From assembly GCF_024347635.1 (NCBI RefSeq), contig NZ_AP025510.1:1116001-1180000 (forward strand): 64,000 bases of DNA. Reading direction: 5' to 3'. Both the position numbers and the translations under genes were made by a program. The notes under the pieces were generated by a model that saw nothing but the letters and a program-made list of their open reading frames with translations, did no database searches and was not told the DNA's origin. This DNA comes from Vibrio tasmaniensis (GTDB taxonomy: Bacteria > Pseudomonadota > Gammaproteobacteria > Enterobacterales > Vibrionaceae). Below, piece after piece: positions 57,548-64,000 of the stretch. Numbering within the stretch: position 1 is the first letter of the stretch; every line of letters begins with the position of its first letter.

Positions 57548-58246
57548 CTACCCTTGCCACCGCTGATTTACTAGCCTTTGATGACGTTGAAATCGTACTT
57601 TATAGTTCATCGCAGGGCATTCATCGATTTGATAACCCAAATATAACCATTGTTTTTGTTCGTTCTGGGCGTGTTGGATCTGGAATAGAACGCCAAGAGT
57701 TCCCATGGAAATGTCGATATCAGGGTCGAAGAAGGTATAAAACGCGCTCGTACAGTGAGACATGATGTCTGTAACGGCAATGCCGACTAACTGGCCTTCA
57801 TCATAGATGTGCATGAACTTTGTAGCAAGCCATTCATTTTTAGAGAAATGCAGAAACTCTTCTTTCTTCGGTGGATACATGGTTCCCGAACGGTGGCGAG
57901 CGGTGATGTAACGGCTATACAAGTCAAACCAGTTGTCATCCATTTCGTCTTTCAGCTCCCAACGCAGTGCTTTGGCTTTGTTGAGTATTCGTCGTTGGCT
58001 CTTGGAAAACTTGACCTCGGGAATCGACAGTCGAATCGCATGACACGCAGAGCAACTATCGCAATGCGGCTTATAAATGGTTGCTCCACTACGACGAAAT
58101 CCATTTGCTAGTAAAACTTCATAGTTATCTGAGGTGTGCATGTGTTCATCAAGCGTGACCGCGACTCTTTCTTCGAGATGAGGTAAGTAACTGCAAGGGT
58201 GATTGTCTGTTAATCCAATTTTGATTTGTTGTAAATCTGGATTCAT
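57548..58246 (-). CDS. bpt: Aspartate/glutamate leucyltransferase (Bpt)
   Basis: Bpt adds leucine from Leu-tRNA to proteins with N-terminal Asp or Glu and so turns them into ClpS substrates. The 232-residue protein from the ATG at 58246 (MNPDLQQIKIGLTDNHPCSYLP) has the CDSCSACHAIR motif near 66-76. It resembles the eukaryotic ATE fold rather than Aat. Its ATG overlaps the aat TAA (TAATG) with AAAGGA upstream, so the two are translationally coupled. It shares the N-degron pathway with clpS-clpA. Confidence 0.95.
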   Translation of the reverse strand: MNPDLQQIKIGLTDNHPCSYLPHLEERVAVTLDEHMHTSDNYEVLLANGFRRSGATIYKPHCDSCSACHAIRLSIPEVKFSKSQRRILNKAKALRWELKDEMDDNWFDLYSRYITARHRSGTMYPPKKEEFLHFSKNEWLATKFMHIYDEGQLVGIAVTDIMSHCTSAFYTFFDPDIDISMGTLGVLFQIQHAQNEQKQWLYLGYQIDECPAMNYKVRFQRHQRLVNQRWQG

Positions 58247-58956
58247 TAAGGCGTTTCCTTTAGCCATTGTTTTTTAAAACATGCATCGTTAACGGACGTT
58301 TCTTTTAATAATTGAAGAGAACTTAGGAATTCATCCCTATCAATCTCGATAGCGCCTAAGGATTCCAAGTGTGGGTTCATGACTTGGCAATCGATGAGCT
58401 TTCCTCCAAATTGCTTAAAGTGTCTGCAGAAATACCATAGCGCAATTTTAGAGGCATTGGTCTTCAGGCTGAACATCGATTCACCGCAAAAGACTTGGCC
58501 TCTTTGTAAGCCGTAAAGTCCACCAATCAGCTCGTCGCCTTGCCAAACCTCAACCGAGTGGCAGAACCCTAATGAAGCAAGTTCACGGTAGGCTGCCTGC
58601 ATATCACTGTTGAGCCAAGTTTCCTCTTCGGGTCTCAGTGAAGAGCAATAACCAATCACCCTGTCCGTCGCTTGGTTGATGCTGACACGATAATGATGTT
58701 TTCTTTGAAACTTTTTAAGACTTTTTGATGGTTCGAATGTCTTAGGATTAAATACCGCTCTTGGTGCAGGGCTCCACCAAAGTATAGGCTCTCCTGGGCC
58801 ATACCATGGGAATATACCTTGGCTATAAGCGTTCAAAATTCGTATGGGTGACAAATCACCACCGAACGCGAGTAGACCGTTGGGTTCATCAAGCGCGCCG
58901 AAGGGCGAAGGAAACTCTATACTAGTAGTATCAAGTTCGGTTAGGTATATAGTCAT
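58246..58956 (-). CDS. aat: Leucyl/phenylalanyl-tRNA-protein transferase
   Basis: Aat transfers Leu or Phe to proteins beginning with Arg or Lys, the other branch of the bacterial N-degron pathway. The 236-residue product has FPSPFGALDEPNGLLAFGGDLSPIRIL (about 15-41), FPWYGPGEPILWWSPAPRAV and the GLYGLQRGQVFCGESMFS active region near 145-162. It is the first gene of aat-bpt and is close to clpS-clpA, which degrade the tagged proteins. Confidence 0.97.
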   Translation of the reverse strand: MTIYLTELDTTSIEFPSPFGALDEPNGLLAFGGDLSPIRILNAYSQGIFPWYGPGEPILWWSPAPRAVFNPKTFEPSKSLKKFQRKHHYRVSINQATDRVIGYCSSLRPEEETWLNSDMQAAYRELASLGFCHSVEVWQGDELIGGLYGLQRGQVFCGESMFSLKTNASKIALWYFCRHFKQFGGKLIDCQVMNPHLESLGAIEIDRDEFLSSLQLLKETSVNDACFKKQWLKETP

Positions 58957-59009
58957 AAGTACCGCATTACAGATTAATCACTGACCAAGAGGTCTTTAGG
59001 GGTTTTACC

Positions 59010-59465
59010 ATGAAGAAGTTACTTTGGATTTTACTTGTTTTGCCCATGTTGGCAAATGCAGCTTACAACAGAAATCAAGCCAGACCAGTGAATGAGGTCG
59101 TTTACGGTGAAATTGATACGGTCAGATACATTACCCAACAGGAGATCGTAGAGTCGAAAGCGAATGGTTGGGAAACCTTGTTGGGCGCGGCAATTGGTGG
59201 TTTGGTTGGTAATCAGTTTGGTGGCGGTACAGGTAAAGAAGTCGCAACGGCGGTTGGTGCTGTAGCGGGTGCGGGGATCGCTCGTAATCGCGGCAATACG
59301 CAATACCGAGTGGAATATAAGCTCGTTGAATTATTGGTTAAAACCAAGGACGACAATCTGGTTAACATCATTCAAGACGTTGACAATTCGATGTTGTTCA
59401 ATAGAGGTGATGATGTGCGAATTCTCTATTTTTCAGATGGCGTCCGAGTCGATCTCGCGTACTAG
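59010..59465 (+). CDS. Glycine zipper 2TM domain protein
   Basis: A 151-residue exported protein with a signal peptide (MKKLLWILLVLPMLANA, cut at 17) and one glycine-zipper segment at about 54-90 (LLGAAIGGLVGNQFGGGTGK then VGAVAGAGIA), which may insert in the outer membrane. The remaining C-terminus resembles a SlyB/Rcs-type beta region (YRVEYKLVELLVKTKDDN). The function is unknown; such proteins stabilise the envelope. It lies 53 bases from aat, divergent, and has an AGGGG-like ribosome site. Confidence 0.78.
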   Translation: MKKLLWILLVLPMLANAAYNRNQARPVNEVVYGEIDTVRYITQQEIVESKANGWETLLGAAIGGLVGNQFGGGTGKEVATAVGAVAGAGIARNRGNTQYRVEYKLVELLVKTKDDNLVNIIQDVDNSMLFNRGDDVRILYFSDGVRVDLAY

Positions 59466-59627
59466 TATGCAAATGTGTTTGGTTGGTTAATTAATCGTCT
59501 TTATCGAGGGGATTAGCTCTGGAGTTCGTTGGAAAAGTTCGTTAGTCTGCAAGTACGAAGAATTATTCATCACCCGAAAATAAATACGCGCCAGTGGCTT
59601 CGGGTGGTACAAGGACTATGAGATCTA

Positions 59628-60908
59628 ATGGAAAGCCTTACGTTACAACCAATTCAGAAAGTGAGCGGGGAAGTTAACCTACCTGGCTCAAAAAGTGTTT
59701 CCAACCGTGCGCTTCTTTTGGCTGCACTTTCAACGGGAACCACTCGCCTAACAAACTTATTAGACAGTGATGACATTCGTCATATGTTGAATGCATTAAC
59801 ACAGTTAGGTGTTGATTATCAGTTGTCTGCAGACAAAACAGTTTGTGAAGTGACCGGTGTTGGTGGTGCATTCTCAAGTGACAAAGCCCTAGAGCTTTTC
59901 TTAGGTAACGCGGGTACAGCGATGCGTCCATTGGCTGCTGCACTTTGTTTAGGTCGCGGTGAATACGTTCTGACTGGCGAGCCTCGTATGAAAGAGCGCC
60001 CAATTGGCCACTTAGTGACGGCACTGCAAGAGGCTGGCGCTAACGTCGAATACTTAGAGAACGAAAATTACCCACCGCTGAAGATCACGGGTACTGGGCT
60101 AAAGAGTGGTACCGTTTCTATCGATGGCTCTATCTCTAGTCAATTCTTGACGGCATTTTTGATGTCAGCCCCTTTAGCTGAAGGCGAAGTGACCATCAAA
60201 ATTGAGGGTGAATTGGTTTCTAAGCCTTACATCGATATTACGCTGCATATCATGAAGCAATTTGGTGTGAATGTTATCAACAATGACTACCAAGAATTTG
60301 TGATTCCTACTGGGCAATCTTACACAGCACCCGGTGATTTCTTGGTTGAAGGGGATGCATCATCGGCGTCATATTTCCTTGCCGCTGCCGCTATTAAAGG
60401 TGGCGAGATTAAGGTTACTGGTATCGGTAAAAACAGTATTCAAGGTGATATCCAATTCGCTGATGCGCTTGAGAAAATGGGTGCAGAAATCGAATGGGGT
60501 GATGATTACGTTATCTCTCGTTGTGGTGAGCTAAAAGGCATTGATATGGACTATAACCATATTCCAGATGCGGCGATGACAATCGCAACGACAGCTCTGT
60601 TTGCTAAAGGAACAACAGCAATCCGCAATGTTTATAACTGGCGTGTAAAAGAGACTGACCGCTTGGCTGCAATGGCAACAGAGCTGCGTAAAGTTGGTGC
60701 TGAAGTGGAAGAGGGCGAAGATTACATCATTGTTAACCCTGTGGCAGAACTGACACACGCGGCGATTGATACTTACGATGATCACCGTATGGCGATGTGT
60801 TTTTCGCTGGTTGCCTTGAGTGACACGCCAGTGACGATTAATGACCCAGGTTGTACCTCAAAGACATTCCCTGATTACTTCGATAAGTTGAAAATGTTAA
60901 GCCTGTAA
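59628..60908 (+). CDS. aroA: 3-phosphoshikimate 1-carboxyvinyltransferase
   Basis: AroA (EPSP synthase) joins shikimate-3-phosphate and phosphoenolpyruvate in aromatic amino acid synthesis. The 426-residue protein begins [21 protein letters not shown] and has [20 protein letters not shown] near 87-106, and [18 protein letters not shown] near 341-358. E. coli has 427. The shikimate binding Lys-Arg (GSKSVSNR) and the Gly-rich LGNAGTAMR loop are intact, typical of class I. It is followed by a bidirectional terminator. Confidence 0.97.
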   Translation: MESLTLQPIQKVSGEVNLPGSKSVSNRALLLAALSTGTTRLTNLLDSDDIRHMLNALTQLGVDYQLSADKTVCEVTGVGGAFSSDKALELFLGNAGTAMRPLAAALCLGRGEYVLTGEPRMKERPIGHLVTALQEAGANVEYLENENYPPLKITGTGLKSGTVSIDGSISSQFLTAFLMSAPLAEGEVTIKIEGELVSKPYIDITLHIMKQFGVNVINNDYQEFVIPTGQSYTAPGDFLVEGDASSASYFLAAAAIKGGEIKVTGIGKNSIQGDIQFADALEKMGAEIEWGDDYVISRCGELKGIDMDYNHIPDAAMTIATTALFAKGTTAIRNVYNWRVKETDRLAAMATELRKVGAEVEEGEDYIIVNPVAELTHAAIDTYDDHRMAMCFSLVALSDTPVTINDPGCTSKTFPDYFDKLKMLSL

Positions 60909-60953
60909 AGGCGCTAAGTATATAAAAAATTAGGATATAAAGGTTCAGAAACT

Positions 60954-60985
60954 AAAAAAGCTTGCCTAAATGGCAAGCTTTTTAA
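60954..60985. terminator. Bidirectional terminator between aroA and yciN
   Basis: AAAAAGCTTGCC and GGCAAGCTTTTT pair perfectly around TAAAT, with runs on both strands. Confidence 0.93.
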
Positions 60986-60988
60986 TTA

Positions 60989-61231
60989 TTACTGAATTGT
61001 AAATTCTTTCGAAAGGTGATGCGCTAAGTATTTAAACATGTTAAATACCGCGGTTGTATTTTCTGTCGGCATACCATTGTTGTCTAAGAAGTATTCACCT
61101 TTGAAAATGAGCACATCGTCTTTTTCTACTACGCTGTTTGCGCGCATGCCTTCAATGTAGTCATCATGTGATTGGATAATTTGGTTTGCGATAAGCAGTA
61201 AATCAAATTCTGCTATTACTTTCTTTGTCAT
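60989..61231 (-). CDS. yciN: YciN family protein (DUF2498)
   Basis: A small cytoplasmic protein of 80 residues, pattern EFDLLLIANQIIQSHDDYIEGM then FKGEYFLDNNGMPTENTTAVFNMFKYLAHHLSKEF, matching E. coli YciN (83). The function is unknown; members occur in gammaproteobacteria and here, as in E. coli, the gene is next to topA. It is divergent from topA across a 439-base gap. The start at 61231 is supported by family length. Confidence 0.9.
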   Translation of the reverse strand: MTKKVIAEFDLLLIANQIIQSHDDYIEGMRANSVVEKDDVLIFKGEYFLDNNGMPTENTTAVFNMFKYLAHHLSKEFTIQ

Positions 61232-61670
61232 GAGTTTATCTCTGATAACTGAATATAACGTTGAGTTTATGGTGTCGAACTAGAAATTCAATGATTTCAC
61301 AACCGATTAAGAGAGTCTTTTTAAACATCCACCATTTATTTTGTGATTTATGACAAAAATAATTGAATGGGGCTCGCGTTAGATTCGCCGACAAGCTTAG
61401 TATGAGCGCGTTTAGACGTAATGCCTGATGAATAGGCTCTTGCAAGTATTCTTAGTGAGTACTGTATAGCTTCTTTATATTGTGGTTCTTTTCTTTATGA
61501 GTCGTCGAATTGTCGAGCGATCAGATCCAATTTTGAAAAAAGCGGTTGATCTTCTAGTAATCTCGCACAATAGTAAAAAAAGAAGCAATGAATTTAGAAT
61601 ATCATGCGTAAAAGCCCACAAGCTAAATTGTTGGTGCTGAAGCATCGTGATTAAGGACGTTAGAGTCAAT
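61232..61670. other. yciN-topA intergenic region
   Basis: 439 bases, AT-rich toward topA, presumably with the topA promoters. No clear gene, repeat or RNA structure was found; two short open frames in it have no ribosome site or recognisable sequence. Confidence 0.45.
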
Positions 61671-64000
61671 ATGGGTAAATCGCTCGTTATAGTGGAGTCG
61701 CCAGCCAAGGCTAAAACTATCAATAAATATCTTGGCAAAGACTTTGTCGTTAAGTCGAGTGTAGGTCACGTTCGTGATTTACCAACGGCAGGTCAAAGTA
61801 CTGGTCAAAAGGCTGCTGCAGTTTCAACCAAGGGTATGAGCCCAGAAGATAAAGCTCGTATCAAGAAAGAAAAAGATCGCAAAGCTCTGATTAAAAAGAT
61901 GGGTATCAACCCATATCAAGAGTGGGAAGCGAACTACCAAATTCTACCTGGTAAAGAAAAAGTCGTTGCTGAATTGCAAAAACTGGCTGAGAACGCAGAC
62001 CATGTTTATCTCGCAACCGATTTGGACCGCGAAGGAGAAGCTATCGCATGGCACCTTCGTGAGATCATCGGTGGTGATGAAACGCGATACAAACGAGTGG
62101 TTTTTAACGAAATCACCAAAAATGCTATTCAACAAGCTTTCGAAACTCCAGGTGAGCTAAATATCGATGGCGTAAACGCACAACAAGCACGACGTTTTAT
62201 GGACCGTGTTGTTGGCTTTATGGTGTCACCATTGCTTTGGAAAAAAGTAGCACGAGGCCTATCCGCTGGCCGTGTTCAATCTGTAGCTGTAAAACTACTG
62301 GTTGAACGTGAGCGCGAGATTAACGCTTTTATCCCTGAAGAGTTCTGGGATGTGCATGCTGATACCAAAACGGCAGAGAAAACAGATTTCAGACTGCAAG
62401 TTGCTCAAAAAGACGGTGTTGCGTTTAAACCTGATAATGAAGCGCAAACACAAGCTGCAGTAAGCGTTTTAGAAAAAGCGCAATACGAAGTATGTAAACG
62501 TGAAGACCGCCCAACGAAGAGTAAGCCGTCTGCACCTTACATCACGTCGACTCTGCAACAAGCGGCGAGCACACGTCTTGGTTACGGCGTAAAGAAAACC
62601 ATGATGTTGGCTCAACGTTTGTATGAAGCGGGTTACATCACTTATATGCGTACTGACTCAACCAACTTGAGTTCAGAAGCTGTAGAAGCCGCACGTGAAT
62701 ACATTGGTTCTGAGTTTGGCGCACAATATCTTCCACCGAAGGCGCTTGTATACGGCAGCAAAGAGGGCGCACAAGAGGCTCACGAAGCGATTCGTCCTTC
62801 AAGTGTAGATGTTAAGTCTGAAGACCTAAACGGCGTAGACGCAGACGCACACAAGCTTTACTCGCTGATTTGGAATCAATTCGTTGCATGTCAAATGACA
62901 CCTGCGCAATACGATTCAACGACGGTAAGCGTTAAAGCTGATGAGTACACGTTAAAAGCGAAAGGTCGTATTCTTAAGTTTGATGGTTGGACTCGCGTTC
63001 AACGTCCAATGGGTAAAAATGAAGATACGATTCTTCCTGCCGTACAGGTTGGCGAAAAGCTAGATCTCATCGCATTAGACCCTAAACAGCACTTCACTAA
63101 GCCACCGGCACGTTTCACTGAAGCCGCGCTAGTTAAAGAGCTTGAGAAGCGTGGCATTGGTCGCCCTTCAACGTACGCATCAATCATCTCTACGATTCAA
63201 GATCGTGGTTATGTAAAAGTTGAACAGCGTCGTTTCTATGCTGAGAAAATGGGTGAAATTGTTACTGACCGTCTAGATGGCAGTTTCAATGATCTAATGA
63301 ACTATGACTTCACGGCTCGTATGGAGCAGAAGTTAGATCAAATTGCAGAAGGCGAAGCAAGCTGGAAAGGCGTGCTAGACAACTTCTTTGAAGACTTTAC
63401 AGGCGATTTGGAAAAAGCGGATTTAGATGAAGACGCTGGTGGCATGAAGCCAAATCATATCGTTGAAACCGATATTGAGTGTCCAACTTGTAGCCGTAAA
63501 ATGGGTATTCGTACCGCTTCAACCGGCGTATTCCTAGGTTGTTCTGGTTATGCACTTCCACCAAAAGAGCGTTGTAAGACAACCATTAACCTTGGTGATG
63601 AAGACGGCATTATCAACGTTCTTGAAGAAGACGTTGAAACAGCAGCCCTTCGAGCTAAAAAGCGTTGTCCGATTTGTGAAACGGCAATGGATGCTTATCT
63701 GATCGATGATAAGCGCAAGATGCACGTGTGTGGTAATAACCCTAACTGTGAAGGTTATGTGGTTGAACACGGCGAATTCAAAGTGAAAGGTTACGATGGT
63801 CCACTTGTTGAGTGTGACAAATGTAGTTCTGACATGGTTCTGAAGAATGGTCGTTTCGGTAAATACATGGATTGTACGAGTGAAGATTGTAAGAACACTC
63901 GTAAGATTCTGAAAAATGGCGAAGTAGCGCCACCGAAAGAAGATCCGGTACATTTCCCTGAACTTCCGTGTGAAAACTCAGATGCGTACTTTGTACTTCG
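61671..64000 (+). CDS. topA: DNA topoisomerase I (5' part, runs off the edge)
   Basis: TopA relaxes negative supercoils as a type IA enzyme. The first 776 codons are present; the reading frame stays open at the window end, and the family length (about 870) means the last ~100 residues are missing. [22 protein letters not shown] starts the Toprim domain. The catalytic tyrosine is Y325 in [13 protein letters not shown] (Y319 in E. coli). At least three of the zinc ribbons are seen ([40 protein letters not shown]). AAGGACG lies 13 bases before the ATG. Confidence 0.97.
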   Translation, partial: MGKSLVIVESPAKAKTINKYLGKDFVVKSSVGHVRDLPTAGQSTGQKAAAVSTKGMSPEDKARIKKEKDRKALIKKMGINPYQEWEANYQILPGKEKVVAELQKLAENADHVYLATDLDREGEAIAWHLREIIGGDETRYKRVVFNEITKNAIQQAFETPGELNIDGVNAQQARRFMDRVVGFMVSPLLWKKVARGLSAGRVQSVAVKLLVEREREINAFIPEEFWDVHADTKTAEKTDFRLQVAQKDGVAFKPDNEAQTQAAVSVLEKAQYEVCKREDRPTKSKPSAPYITSTLQQAASTRLGYGVKKTMMLAQRLYEAGYITYMRTDSTNLSSEAVEAAREYIGSEFGAQYLPPKALVYGSKEGAQEAHEAIRPSSVDVKSEDLNGVDADAHKLYSLIWNQFVACQMTPAQYDSTTVSVKADEYTLKAKGRILKFDGWTRVQRPMGKNEDTILPAVQVGEKLDLIALDPKQHFTKPPARFTEAALVKELEKRGIGRPSTYASIISTIQDRGYVKVEQRRFYAEKMGEIVTDRLDGSFNDLMNYDFTARMEQKLDQIAEGEASWKGVLDNFFEDFTGDLEKADLDEDAGGMKPNHIVETDIECPTCSRKMGIRTASTGVFLGCSGYALPPKERCKTTINLGDEDGIINVLEEDVETAALRAKKRCPICETAMDAYLIDDKRKMHVCGNNPNCEGYVVEHGEFKVKGYDGPLVECDKCSSDMVLKNGRFGKYMDCTSEDCKNTRKILKNGEVAPPKEDPVHFPELPCENSDAYFVL

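Noticed and set aside
61236..61445. Small minus-strand frame upstream of yciN
   Set aside because: No ribosome site, unusual composition and no recognisable family.

Overview
The window looks like part of the larger chromosome of a Vibrio, most likely a member of the Splendidus or a neighbouring clade. The evidence is gene content and order: a monomeric isocitrate dehydrogenase beside rluE, cspD/clpS-clpA/infA/bpt-aat, yciN-topA, priC-rsmS, the prkA-yeaH-ycgB stress operon and an imuA-imuB-dnaE2 SOS cassette. Short ATGCTAG-type tandem repeats and a MITE-like repeat are also present. The clade assignment is inference; I could not compare databases.

Layout. 0-1.5 kb: the 3' end of an unknown gene, then cheV. 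1.5-7 kb: SOS mutasome operon imuA-imuB-dnaE2 (minus strand) behind a perfect LexA box. 7-9 kb: yciK and sohB, divergent. 9.2-14.1 kb: prkA-yeaH-ycgB (minus). 14.5-21.5 kb: anaerobic pyruvate block yfbU, pflA, an lpxR-like gene, pflB and a DUF3360-like membrane protein in the place where enterobacteria carry focA. 22.3-25.5 kb: an aot/his-type basic amino acid ABC transporter. 25.7-28.4 kb: a large ImpA-like metalloprotease lipoprotein. 28.5-34.8 kb: a type I secretion operon (ABC transporter, HlyD-type adaptor, 1033-residue RTX protein). 34.9-42.5 kb: xthA, an S9 oligopeptidase, a MITE-like repeat, emrD and a chemoreceptor. 42.7-47.5 kb: roxA, rsmS, priC, a TauE/SafE permease and dinG. 48-53 kb: a porin, a YccT/DUF2057 protein, rluE and icd. 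53.5-59 kb: cspD, then the N-degron set clpS, clpA, bpt and aat, with infA between. 59-64 kb: a glycine-zipper protein, aroA, yciN and the first 776 codons of topA.

The most interesting signal is non-coding. The 118-base gap between the HlyD-type gene and the RTX gene carries what reads as a class I cyclic-di-GMP (GEMM) riboswitch. Its GNRA-capped P2 has the usual length, and a G-C pair that is almost invariant in the family appears swapped to C-G. The 3' side of its P1 overlaps an anti-Shine-Dalgarno strand that can hide the RTX ribosome binding site. This predicts that cyclic-di-GMP turns on translation of the secreted RTX protein independently of its secretion machinery.

Other observations are a nested near-perfect 45-bp palindrome upstream of pflB, two candidate small RNAs ending in orphan terminators, a direct-repeat pair upstream of prkA, hairpins in the icd leader, and three unrelated short tandem repeats, one of which supplies the stop codon of rsmS. 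The protein-coding content is otherwise ordinary Vibrio core genome, apart from the protease/RTX block and the DUF3360-like protein.
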